From contig CAJJDN010000136.1 in assembly GCA_905182985.1 (NCBI GenBank), positions 31,044-95,043 of the forward strand: 64,000 nucleotides of DNA, given 5' to 3'. Both the position numbers and the translations under genes were made by a program. Shown here piece by piece: positions 47,922 to 58,751 of this stretch. The notes beneath the pieces were generated by a model. It was not told the DNA's origin, made no database searches, and worked only from the letters and a program-made list of their open reading frames with translations. This DNA is from Paramecium sonneborni (lineage: Eukaryota > Ciliophora > Oligohymenophorea > Peniculida > Parameciidae). Within the stretch, counting starts at the first letter, position 1. The number at the start of each line of letters is the position of its first letter.

Positions 47922-49969
47922 TCTTTAGTTCCATTTCTACAATAACCTTCTATAAATTCATCATTTTCTTCAGCTCCTAAATTCACTAAATATCTTAAAG
48001 AAAATATTTATTTTAATTTTGGAGTATTTAATTTATAACTTTCTTCTCCTTATGTTTTTTATAAGAGTAAATCAATTAATTTACAATCCTACTTATAAGA
48101 CTGATGTTGTTTTTTATCCTTATCTTATCCATCATTAAAAAAATTGAATTCAATACTTTTTGAATCTTTTATAGCAAATTCCTCTTCAAATACATTAACT
48201 ATTGCTCTACCTACATCTATTGCTCCTGTTACAATACCTTTCATTGTTGAAATCAATTTATTTGAATTCTTTGCTCTTTTTAATGCTTCTTCCCTTTAAA
48301 AATTCATCAAATAAAACAAAATATAATTATTCTTATCATATTCTAAAAATGTTATCAAAGGTTATAATATTTCACTATATATATATTTTCTATTTATCAA
48401 ATTAATAACATCAAATTATATCAAAGTTTTTTGCTAATTTTATTATATCTAATTGTAATTAAGGCTTCTGACTTTTTTTTCTTATATGCTTAAGACTCTT
48501 TTTTTAACAATTACTGTTTATAATAACTTATTTTAAATTATTTTAATAATCATAAATTTAAGCCATTACATCAATATCTTTACTATAATAAAACTTTGCT
48601 ACTTTCTCTTATACATATTCTTCTTTTTAATAATTGTCTTTCCAAATACATATCAATAATTGATATATCATTTTTATAACTTCAAATTTTTCTCCAATGT
48701 ATGATTATAATTATTTTTTATCATTATCTGATTGAATTCTTTAAGCAACTTGTACAAAATCTGTCATTTACTTAAAAAGCTGCAGAATGTAATTTTTAAA
48801 CTGTTGATCTAGGTACTTGTATCCATAAATCCATAACCTTTTCTTTTTTCTTATCAAATCTAAATATTTTTTATCTCTCCTTCATTACTGATATTACATA
48901 AGATTACTATTAAAATATTTATAAAATATTATTCTTCCAGAACATTTTATCTATTTAAACTACTAATTAGAAATTAATTAGAACAAAATCGTGTTAAATC
49001 TTATAATACTTTTTTTAATGATGTAATTTTTTTAGAAAATTTAATATTTTTATCTTAATAGATCTTTTTATAATCTTTTGTTGCCAAATCTGTTAAAATA
49101 GATAAAGTTTTTTTCATAATAGGAAAATAAGAAACCAAAAAAGATGTTTCCTAAATTTCATTTAAATTAGCTTTATAAAATTTAAGAACATCATAATTTT
49201 TACAATTATCTTTTAATCTCAACATAACTATAGAGGAATCAGAATCAGAGAATTATAATAAAGAATTATCATTTTATTTATCTTCTAAATTAAAACATGA
49301 ATCTGTATCAATATCTGTATCTTATTCTTTTTCAACAGCTACATATTTTCCTAAAGAGAAATGTCGTAATCTAAATATTTAATCCCATTCTACAGGACCT
49401 CCTTTCATATTTAAACTTTCTATATACCTTTTCTATTAAAGTGATATATATATCATCTCATCAGACATATTTTTAGCAGTTACTAATATAGCATTAAGTT
49501 CAATATGATGTAACCAAATTACATCTCCAAATAGATTTTATTTTCATCTTCCTCTGTATTTGAAAAAACTGAAATAAGAAAAGGAGATATACAGTAAGAA
49601 CTAAACAGGTTGAGCCATTGTAAATGTTTAATCTTTAGTTTTTTCTGCTGTTTCAATATTTTACTTATATTCTTAAAATACCTTCTGTTCCATTTCTTTT
49701 ATTTTATTAAGTTTCATACTTTCTTTTTGATATTTCTCCTTTTGCAATTCTCTCTCCAATTTTAATGCTTAATCAATTTTCGAAGTTTAAGATTAAGGGT
49801 ATATTTGAAATAGACTTTAGAAGAAAAGTGTTCCTGAAGCTACCTTGTTTGTTTTAATTTCAAAGATTTAAGCTTTAATTTTTATATGACCATCACTTAT
49901 TTCAAACATGTAATCCATTTCAGATGGTTTCAGTGAAATAATTTAATCATACCTTAATGGTTGAGACAT
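47922..49969 (-). CDS. IP3 receptor-like protein, truncated before the channel domain
   Basis: ATG 49969 (MSQPLRYDQIISLKPSEM). The chain follows the IP3-receptor N-terminus: suppressor domain with FQSLFQIYPQSQTSKIDQAL, MIR domain with FGDVIWLHHIELNAILVTA and WDQIFRLRHFSLGKYVAVE, then the RIH helices TSLKKVLQDLTRFLVQIDKM, SVMKERQKIFRFDKK and KFEVIKMIYQLLICIWKDN. At least two introns can be placed: 22 nt near 49000-48978 and 28 nt near 48756-48729. About 690 residues are left before TGA 47922-47924. Full receptors have about 2700 residues and a six-TM pore, which is absent here because the next gene starts at 47697. Several one-base frame breaks occur, mostly at A/T runs. It could be a soluble IP3-binding fragment or a decaying copy. 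Confidence 0.65.
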
Positions 49970-50081
49970 AAATTATTTTTAATATATTAAACAATACTTA
50001 AATTATTACTAAAATACTTAAGACTAATAAAATTTAAATATGTATTTATATAATTATTTAAACCTTTAATTATCATAAAGT

Positions 50082-52991
50082 TCATTAATAATATCTTTGC
50101 GATCCATTATTGCTTTAAGATTCATAAGGTTGATTTTATTAACCAGAGAGTACTTTACTCTACAATTAAATATAATAATTTACTCTCATTAAATTCAATC
50201 TTGAATTCTCATTAGCTAAAAGAGCACACTTATTTTCTAATTCAATAATTCTTCTATTCTTTTCCTCCAATTATGATTATTCGAATCTGGTATCAACTCT
50301 TGTTTATGAAATTTATGAAGATGTTTAGATTCTTGATTTCAATTCAAAGATTTCCCTCTCTTAACTTTTTATCTTTTCATTTAATTAAGTTAATCCATTA
50401 TCATTGTTTTGAATATTCATATATGAATTTCTTTAAGAACTAGTTCCTTATTAATTTAATTATGAACTCATTTAATTAACCTAATTCACTAACTCTTTCT
50501 CCCTCTACTAATAAAGTTTTAGAGTACTCTCTAATTATTATATCTTACCATTATTATTATTCTAAAGATTACTATCTTAACCAATTACACTTCTTTAACC
50601 TATTACACTTCCTTATCCTATTACACTTCCTGTAGTTATTCTTTATTCAACTACATAACTACTTCTACCAAGATTTGCTTCATTTTAAAATTATTCTTAA
50701 AGCTTTTATTCATCAATATTCTTAACATAAACTTCATACTTTTTTAATTTGTTTTGTAATGCCTTTATTTCTGCCATTAAATTCCTAATCATCTAATCTG
50801 CTGATTTATCTCTCTAAAATATAAAATTAAATTAATTACTAAAGAATCAAACTCCTATAATATTAAAGTTTTAATTTTTGATTCTTATTCATTGATTTAA
50901 TACTTTAATGATTGATTAGCTGATTCTAGTTCTGCAATTAATGTCTAATTTTTTGTATTTTATAAATTCAATTATGTAACTTGATTTTCTAATGCTCTTA
51001 TTTAATCTACTTTTTAATTTAATTATAATCTTAATTCATTTTTATCCTAATTCAATTTATTAAATATGATATCAAATTCTTATTTTTATTCACTCGTTAA
51101 ACTTTCATACTTCTCAATTAAAGTTCTCTCTGTTGAGATTCTAGTTTCATCAACTGAATATTTAATTTACTATTTTAATCGAATCACTTATTATTCCCAA
51201 TCTCTATTAATCTAAAAATATATAATTTTTAATTACACTCTATTCTCGTTTATAATTTTCTATCATTATGGATAAATCTTCTTCTAACTCTTTCATTCTC
51301 ATTGTATAATTATTTGTTTCTTTTTCAAATCTTACTTGTAATGCTTAAAATTCTTCATTCAACAATTGATACTTTCCTTCTAATTATATATAAGATTAGG
51401 TTTTATCATGTACACTACTGGTGATTCTTTGATTGTCTCTATTCAATTTAGATACATCATTCTCATAAATTCGCTTGTAGTCATTAAATTCTTATTGCAA
51501 TTATTCAAATTGATTTGTAATTAAACACTTTTCCTTATTTAATTAATTAAATTGATTATTCTTTAAATCTAACTATTCTTGTTGATATCTTAATCTATCT
51601 GATAATTCTGTAATTTATTTTTAGAATATCAAAACATCACTATCAGTTCTCCTTTAAATTGTTTGTAATTGTTCACCCAATTATTTAACTTTTAATTCAA
51701 GTTCTGTGATAGTTTATTATCTATCATTCAATTAAACTTAAAACCAAGATCTTTCTTTTTAAGATAATTCATCTGTTTTAGTTATTTCTTGATTGTATCT
51801 CAACTTTTAAGTATTAATCTCATCTTATAATTTTAAATATTATCTTTCAAATCTTTCTTTATCAGAATAAACCTAATTAAGTTCATTTGTCTATTAATCA
51901 AATGATCTAGATAATTTGGTTAATTTATCTTCAAGATCTTGTATCCTATTATTCATAGCTTATGTGTCCTTATCATACAATTATTACAAAGAAAAGAATT
52001 AATCTAATTATTATCTATTCTTTTTTTCCAACTCATTAATCAATTAAATCTTTTCATTTAATTAAGCTTAAAATTATTATTAATCTCTAATAATTTTAGA
52101 TTCATTAGTTTTAATTGTAGATTGATAATTATATATATTTGTATTAGATTCTGATTACAATTTATCCAATTAAACTGTTAAGTTTTACTTTTCCTAATTA
52201 ATTGTATTAACCAGAATAGTTTATTAATCGAATTATTATTGCAATCTTCTATATCTATCTTCAGTATCATTACATTAAACTTTCAATGACGAAATATCTT
52301 AATCGTATTTCCTTTATAAATTTTGATATTGATCACTTAATTATTAGAATCTCAATTCCAATTATTGAATATTTACTTATTTTTCATTTACAACCAATGA
52401 TAACCTTTAACTTTCTTTTGTGTATCTTAATTCTCCTTCAGATATTTCCTATTTATAATTCAATTTAGAACTTCCAATTTGATCTTACAAACCTTAACAT
52501 TATGATGCCAAACTGAGTTTGTCTCTTTACAATTAATTTATTTGGATAACCTAAGAATCACATTAGATTTATAATTTCTGTAATCTATCTTCTAAATCAA
52601 GAATCTATCGTTTGCTAGCCTCATTCTATTAAGACAATCGAATTTAACTAGAAACTTCTAAATCTGATATTTTGGATTGCAATTATCTAATTGTTTAATT
52701 CGCACTACCAAAATCAGTTTGAAGTGCTTCTCTCTAGATTGTTGATCTGGCTATTTCTTATTCATAAAGGACAGGTTTTTGTGAAAGGTTTTTTAATTGA
52801 AATTCTAAATCATCAATTCGTTTTTGCAATAATCGTTTTTCTTCATCATTCACATTTTAACTCTGTTCTAAAATGTAATTTCGTTATGATGTTTGTAGAG
52901 TTTGAAAAGTTGCTGAATGGTAACTTTATTATTGAGGATCTTTGTTCTAATTGCGTGAATATGATGCATATGATTAGGATTCATTATTCAT
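50082..52991 (-). CDS. Long coiled-coil protein
   Basis: ATG 52991 (MNNESQSYASYSRNQ) to TGA 50082-50084; a 24-nt intron is at 50160-50183 and other short introns are likely. The roughly 950 residues are almost wholly heptad repeats rich in Gln, Leu, Glu and Lys, for example KRLLQKRIDDLEFQLKNLSQ and NRRIIELENKCALLANEN. Because Gln is mostly TAA/TAG, the frame looks full of stops in the standard code. A tandem GSVIGQ motif lies near the C-terminal quarter. Such proteins in ciliates are often basal-body, cortex or intraflagellar components; no specific family is recognised. Confidence 0.72.
50581..50634 (-). repeat. Three 18-nt tandem units coding GSVIGQ
   Basis: Adjacent units 50581-50598, 50599-50616 and 50617-50634 differ at a few positions and code three six-residue turns (GSVIGQ-like) that interrupt the coiled coil, probably as a hinge. 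Confidence 0.75.
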
Positions 52992-53108
52992 TTCACAAAA
53001 GAATATAATAAATTTTATTTTATATGAATAGTGCTATAGTCAGTAATTAGTTGTTAAATAATAATAAGAAAATGAATAATTTATATCAATATTATTTTTT
53101 AACTAGTT

Positions 53109-53537
53109 ATGCTAAGAATAGCAACCTAGACAGTTAAATCAATATTGATGCCCATATTCAGGCCAATTAATATGACATGGAAACCTGTACAAGAATTTGG
53201 ATTAGCAAGATTATTTAAATAAGTCAGAATTGCAGGTTAAGCAAGATCAAAAACGAAATGTGCTTCTTCTAGTTGGAAAAAGAGAATTAGAACACCAAAT
53301 AAGTTATATAAAATTGGGAATCATAAAGGTTTGATGAAAAGAGTAAAAATTGTTGGGCCTAGGAGAGCTAGAAGATTAAAATTTAAATCACCTGGTTCAA
53401 GACATTTGAATAGAAATTGTTCAAAAGCAAATTTAAGAAGAAAGAGACGCATAAGATATATTAGCGATGTTGATATGCCTAGAATGAGAAAATTATTACC
53501 TTTAATGAAGAGATAAAAATGCAAAAGAGGATCATGA
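53109..53537 (+). CDS. Mitochondrial ribosomal protein bL35
   Basis: ATG 53109 to TGA 53535-53537, 142 residues, one exon. The C-terminal 65 residues are the L35 domain: NHKGLMKRVKIVGPRRARR, then SPGSRHLNRNCSKANLRRKR and the end RYISDVDMPRMRKLLPL, matching the K-x-x-K-R-F.. / H-L..K-S-x-x-x-K-R-R / D..R-v-x-x-L-L-P pattern of bacterial-type L35. The N-terminal extension (MLRIATQTVKSILMPIFRP) is basic and amphipathic, as for mitochondrial import. It lies between a coiled-coil gene and the second ACP gene. Confidence 0.88.
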
Positions 53538-53606
53538 GTATATAAAAATAAATGAATGGAATAAAAATCAATAATATATTTTATTTCAAATATAATATTT
53601 AAATAA

Positions 53607-54090
53607 ATGAATATGATCAGAGGATTCAGAATGCTGACAATGAGACCCCTCTTTACATTTGCTGCAGATAAGACACCAGCAACTACATAAGGCAAATAAT
53701 AATAAGCCAAACCAATACAAGTTTATAAAGATGGACAATTAATCACTAAGAATTACTTACAATTAAAGAAGTCTTAAGATATTGAGGGATATGTTCTTAC
53801 CTTGGTTAAAAATTATTATAGAACAACTAATAAAGTAAGTCTTTTTATATATCATGGCAGTCAGCACTTACTTTGGACTCTGAATTAGAACAACATGGTT
53901 TAGATAGTTTAGATTCTATTGAATTATCAATGCAAGTATACTATATTTACTATTTTAGATTGAAGAAGATTTAGGCTATGTTATTTCAGCTGAAACTTTA
54001 CCAGTCTTGAATAAAGTCAGACATTATGTTAATTATATTAAGTAGGTTGAATAATATAAGGTAGAAAATAATGCTGTCCCATTAGCATGA
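53607..54090 (+). CDS. Mitochondrial acyl carrier protein (copy B)
   Basis: Three exons, 144 residues: ATG 53607 (alternative Met at 53613), introns 53835-53860 (26 nt) and 53936-53958 (23), TGA 54088-54090. A presequence (MIRGFRMLTMRPLFTFAA) is followed by an ACP domain with the phosphopantetheine serine in EQHGLDSLDSIELSMQIEED and a helix ISAETLPVLNKVRHYVNYI. It differs clearly from copy A (42.5 kb), so the two are old paralogs. Ciliate mitochondria are known to hold ACPs both free and bound to complex I; which role each copy has cannot be read here. It starts 69 bp after bL35 on the same strand. Confidence 0.9.
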
Positions 54091-54190
54091 TTTACATATA
54101 TCAAATGCATATTAATAATATAATAAGAATTCCTCTATACTAATGCAGCTATACAAATATTACAAAATTTATATATCAAAATAACATATT

Positions 54191-54944
54191 TCATCTTGCT
54201 GTGTAGAATCCATCCACTCTCAATTTATTTAATTATTATAATGATTTTATACTCTCTCCCTACTAATTTATTTTTGGCAACTTTAATTTTGGTACTTAAT
54301 TTATTTTATTCACTTTTTAGTGTAGAGAGGCTTTTGATTGAGATGTTAAGTTATCTAACATATCCTTCATCTATTTCTATTTTTTATAAGAGTTTCTTGT
54401 CAATCGATCTCTATCACCTTGAAGTCTACTTATTTTTCAAATACTTTACTTATTAAAATTCTCTATTATTTTATTATATGCTATTGATGATTATACATTC
54501 TCTATTTTATCCTTCATTCTCTTGTTCTCTTAAAATAACTCTCTCTCCTTTGTTTTCTTTATCACACTATGTAGAGATTTACAAGATCTAGCAGAATCTA
54601 TTCTACTTTTTTAAGAATCTACTATCTTTTTCTATTCTTACTTTATGATAATATTTGATCCTCCTTTGCATTTGCCACTTTCAATAACATTTTTGTATTT
54701 AACTTTACTATCTCTTCATATCTCATTTGTTCTCTTTTCAAATTCGCTTATTTCCAATTTTACTCCAACTATCTAAAAAATGATTATTATTATGATAAAG
54801 ACTAAAATAAAAAATATAAGTTACTCTTTTCTCCAACATTGGATTACATTTTGCATTCTTTATTTAATTTACATGTTTATTATACTCCAATCTTCTTGAC
54901 AATAATAATTATAAATTGTTTTCCACATATTTAGGTCCTTTCAT
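54191..54944 (-). CDS. CFAP97/Hemingway-like ciliary protein
   Basis: Four exons, 229 residues: ATG 54944, introns 54802-54824 (23 nt), 54622-54641 (20 nt), 54429-54449 (21), TGA 54191-54193; the exon sum is a multiple of three. The centre reads QLEQNWKQANLKREQMRYEE, IVKLNTKMLLKVANAK, and later ENKRMKDKIENVQSSIAYNK, the spacing of the CFAP97 domain (W..R..EI...N..LL..I, then ENQ.i...I....y). The C-terminus is basic and Pro/Lys/Gln-rich (VNKINQVPKLKLPKINQQG). CFAP97 proteins belong to motile cilia and flagella. The domain call is by pattern, moderately sure. Confidence 0.65.
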
Positions 54945-55674
54945 TACTCAATTTTTATATATTAATAAACTAATTATATTATTAAAATGCGCAGTCAGTG
55001 CAATAAAGATTTACAATTTTCTTTAAACCATTTTATTTTGTTAATTTATAGATGATCATCTACTACTAGAATAATAATTATTAGATACTTTTTCTATTTG
55101 ATAAACCATACATATGATGAATATACATTATATTTTTTATAAGATATTTCTTTCAATAAGTAAATATATTGATTTTAAAAATTGCGCACCTTTAGATTGA
55201 ATTAACAAAAAATTTAGATTATATAACAAAATAAGTTCAAAAATTCATTATACAATTTAAAGCATCTTTTTTCTATTGCAAATCTTCATTAAATCATCAT
55301 AAAAAATAATTATTTTTAATAGAAAAAAGTACAATAATTTATCAGCAAACAATGTGATTACAACTAATCAATTATAAGAACAATTTAGATATAGATCTTA
55401 TAAATTTTGATTTTAAGCTAAAAGTAAATTAATATTTCATGTAAGAGAATGATTTAAATTATTTTTAGTATGAAAGTTTAAAAACTAAATTGCAACTAAT
55501 AACTTTTGGATATTTTTATCAAATTTAATAATATTATTTTTTAGGAGATTTAATTAAACTGAAAGATAAACTTATCCTAGCTTTAAAGTGTATTTTTTAA
55601 TTTAAAAGTTGATTAGGATTAATTAGTAAATATAGAAATCCAATAATATATACATATATTTTAATCAAACTATG
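54945..55674. other. AT-rich spacer
   Basis: No frame, exon chain, repeat or RNA gene was recognised between the CFAP97-like gene start and the next gene. Confidence 0.4.
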
Positions 55675-56340
55675 TCAATTGTCTTTTTAGATTGGATAGA
55701 TTTTGATGATTTTGATTAAATCATTGTTGACCTTTTAATTTATTTTGCTTTATATGCAGCAACTCTTCTAGCTTCACTCATTATTATGGATTGTAATCTA
55801 ATTTTGAAATCTGAATGATAATTCTTAAATAAACTAATCTATTCTTTGTAACTAAGTTCCATGTTTAATTTAAGTAATTCCATTTTATTAAAAGATACAA
55901 CTAATTTATAAGTTAATTATTAGAAAGGATAATTATCTTATTAGAAAGCTATTTTAAAAATATTTTCTTTGTAACCATTATTTTAACTATTAGGAATAAT
56001 ACATATATTTACATCTTTTTATAGAAATGTTTCTTTTTTATGCTACACTATGATATTCAATCTCATCCTTAAGTTTTAATTATTTGATTACATTTGAATT
56101 CAACTTAGAATTTATTTTCAAATTTTAATCTTAAAGATTAAGGAGAGTAGAATTTTTCTAAATTTTTCTCCAAGATTGTTGTTAATCATTTTATTAAAAT
56201 TTCTTTTTCTTACAATTTTTTGAATGATCTTTGCATTTATCTAATTTTTCTTTTTTTAAATATTATTTCCATCTTTTTTTTACTTATATCAGCAAATTCT
56301 TTTTTTATAAATTTTGATTTAATTTATCATAAAATTTCAT
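55675..56340 (-). CDS. Basic hypothetical protein, 3' end uncertain
   Basis: ATG 56340 (MKFYDKLNQNLQKKN) opens a basic, Gln-rich frame through KCKDHSKNCKKKKFQQ and NVIKQLKLKDEIEYHSVAQK. After SIKR (about 56010) three continuations are possible because all three frames lack TGA. One is the same frame. One uses a canonical 26-nt intron. One reads IAFQQDNYPFQQLTYKL and YKEQISLFKNYHSDFKIRLQ to TGA 55675-55677. The last has the most protein-like composition but needs a junction I could not place. Family unknown. Confidence 0.4.
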
Positions 56341-56657
56341 TATATAAATACTTAATCTTCTTATTATCTAAAACTAATGATATATATCTATATATAAGTT
56401 TATCATTTTAAATAATGAAATCAAGATTGATTTAATCTTCATTAATAATGGGTAAGTAAGAGGATTATTAATTTCTAATTTATTAAATTTATTTAAACAT
56501 TATGAGATGGAATAAGAGAATGCATAGTTCTTAGAGAAAGTTCAGTATTACTTTAGATTAAATTGTAAAAGTGAGTAGAATTAAAAGTTTATTTAATTTT
56601 TCGTGAATCTAATTAACTTGGAGTGAGCATTTAGATTAATGTTTATCTATTTCTTTT

Positions 56658-57109
56658 TCAATAAAATCTCTAATTAAACTTGCTTTTTATAAATATTTCT
56701 TCTTTTAATTAGTAATTGAATCTAAATTAAAATTAGATATTTTTTTATAATCTACTAGATGAAATAATAATTACAATACAAGTAGGTTCCATACTTATAT
56801 AAATAATCTTAAGTTCACTTAATCCAAAAAGAATAGGTCTTTATAATCCATTTAACCTAAACCATTATTAAGATGTAATCCCCAAACAAATTATTAACCA
56901 ATCATATCTAAAACACCAAAATGTTCCTCTACACAATTACTTTAATAAATGATTTTAATCAGTTTCATAGGTTAAGTAATTTTTAATAATTTAATTTTAA
57001 ATGGACCTTTTCCCCATTCATAAATATTACCTTTTACATTTAAAGCCACTAGAATACAATTCACAAACAAATAATATTATTCTATTTTTAATTTTTCTAC
57101 AGCTATCAT
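56658..57109 (-). CDS. RCC1-repeat-like protein, short or fragmentary
   Basis: ATG 57109 starts a frame with VALNVKGNIYEWGKGPFKI and, after a linker, QQFVWGLHLNNGLG, typical RCC1 blade text (VaLn..G.vy.WG, vWG....GqLG). The next blade, QRPILFGLSELKIIYISMEP, is in another frame and is joined if one T is added in the short T run before it (near 56850). TGA 56658-56660. Only about two of the usual seven blades are present, so it is a partial gene or a fragment. RCC1 folds serve as GEFs or scaffolds; the role is unknown. Confidence 0.45.
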
Positions 57110-57159
57110 TTAACTTTTTTTTAATTATTTAAATATAATAATATTAAATTAATATAAAT

Positions 57160-57876
57160 TCAATAAAAAAAGAAACCCTAATTCCATACTCTAACTTCTA
57201 TTTCCCAAGCTAATACACCAAATCCTATAAAATTTTATTTTATCTACACTATTTGTTTGATATTAAAATAAAAATTCTTGTATCAATAAAAATAATATAT
57301 TTCTACTTGATTTCTTATTATGATAATTCATTCTTTCCATAATTAACTTAAATTATTGTTGATATTTCATAACAATAAAATTCATATCTCTAATTTATAA
57401 TCTTACTAAATTCCATTCTTTTCTATCTTTAACATTCTCCTAAATTAAATTTTTATATCCATCATCTGTGATATATTCATCTGATTATGTAATCCTAATT
57501 AAACCTCATTTAATCTTCTCAACAATTCACACATTTCACATTTATCTAATATTATAGATATAAAATATTACGATCAATTAAAAACTCCATATTCTATTTA
57601 CAAATCCTACTTATTATTTCCCTTCTTTGTTCTATTTTATTGAATCATTCGAAAATACATACTCTTTTAAACATACTCTTCTTGTTAAACTAATCTTTAT
57701 GTACTTATTATTAACCTTCTAAATTCTCAGTCTTAAGATTAGACAATGACTTTCCAAAATATAGTACTGTCTCTTATTTTATTATTTTTACTATGTATCT
57801 TACTAACACTATGTTACTAAGTCATTTTATCTTCTAAACTACACTGAGTTATTTAATCACTCTCTTTGATGCTCAT
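57160..57876 (-). CDS. Hypothetical gene, exon structure unresolved
   Basis: ATG 57876 (MSIKESDQITQCSLEDK) begins a plausible frame. Further segments, each protein-like but in different frames, read NLKTENLEGQQQVHKDQFN, NKIEQRREIISRIC, QMMDIKIQFRRMLKIEKNG and MKYQQQFKLIMERMNYHNKK. The end, RFGVLAWEIEVRVWNQGFF, reaches TGA 57160-57162 through a canonical 25-nt intron. I could not place all junctions with small introns, so this is either a multi-intron coiled-coil gene or a partly decayed one. Confidence 0.35.
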
Positions 57877-57983
57877 AATAAGATGTATATAAATAATCGT
57901 TTTAATTTACAATTTTTATAATTAATTGCTAACTTAAATATTATTTTGATTAAAATTGTTAACAAAAATTCAATTTATGATTT

Positions 57984-58733
57984 TCATAATTTTAGTTATT
58001 TTTCATCATTCGCTTTCTATTATCTAATTAAAGCCAAAGTTTTCATTCTAACTATTTATGAGTCTGTTATTGTGTTTTTAGCATATGTAGTCTATTTCTT
58101 ATAAAAGAATATGTAGGCACTTGTTACTGAGACAACAAATGTAAACATCAATAATACTTTCAGAAAAGTATGATCACCATATCCTAAAATATATTTATAT
58201 ATAGTTATTACTATAGATAGTATCAGAATTGAATTTTCTATTGATCTTAATTTCACTAAACACTTGTCCATCTGTATGACTTTAACTTTATTTCTCCTAT
58301 TTATATTTACGTAACATCTCTTAATAATCAGCTCTCTTTTAGGCATTTTCTGGCTTATAATATTCTTGTGGATTCTCATGAAAGTAGAATCCAAATATTG
58401 ATCTAAAACATTCTTCTTCTGATTATGCAGAACTAAATTTAACATAATAACACTACTAGTAATTTTACTTAAATTCTTCTTCTACTTATTCATAAAATTT
58501 GCGTTGCTTAAGTTAATTGTAAGCCTAATGTATTTCAGCAAATCTCTCTTTTGCATCACTCTGGTTATTCAAATCAGGATGGTCTCCAATTATTCAAATT
58601 TATTACACTTCTTACACATTGCAATATATGCATCCTTTATCTATTGAATTGAAGCATCCTTTTTTACACCTAATATTAGATATGGATCATTTCTAAAAGA
58701 AGTGAATCTATAAAATCTTAAGTAGGATAACAT
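57984..58733 (-). CDS. J-domain (DnaJ/HSP40) protein with one membrane helix
   Basis: Four exons, 220 residues: ATG 58733, introns 58584-58606 (23 nt), 58433-58468 (36), 58184-58211 (28), TGA 57984-57986; the exon sum is a multiple of three. The J domain is near the N-terminus: DPYLILGVKKDASIQQIKDA, AMCKKYHPDLNNQSDAKERF with the HPD triad intact, which stimulates Hsp70 ATPase. The first 14 residues (MLSYLRFYRFTSFR) look like a mitochondrial presequence. A TM helix follows later (FLKVLLMFTFVVSVTSAYIF) with a basic tail. Small presequence-type J proteins with one TM are typical of mitochondrial membranes; location is inferred. Confidence 0.85.
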
Positions 58734-58751
58734 TATTTATTATAAAAATAG

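Noticed and set aside
50581..50634. Possible CRISPR-like direct repeats
   Set aside because: The units are adjacent with no spacers, in frame within a coiled-coil gene; the genome is eukaryotic.
53321..53710. Minus-strand 129-codon open frame
   Set aside because: It overlaps bL35 and the ACP start on the other strand, both of which have strong motifs.
56437..56618. Short plus-strand frame starting MGKQEDYQ
   Set aside because: Only about 50 codons, with no family and no firm introns; likely chance in a code with one stop.
58092..58445. Minus-strand 117-codon frame starting MLNLVLHNQ
   Set aside because: Its start lies partly in an intron and in the wrong frame of the J-domain gene; only its last 35 residues (the TM part) are real coding sequence of that gene.
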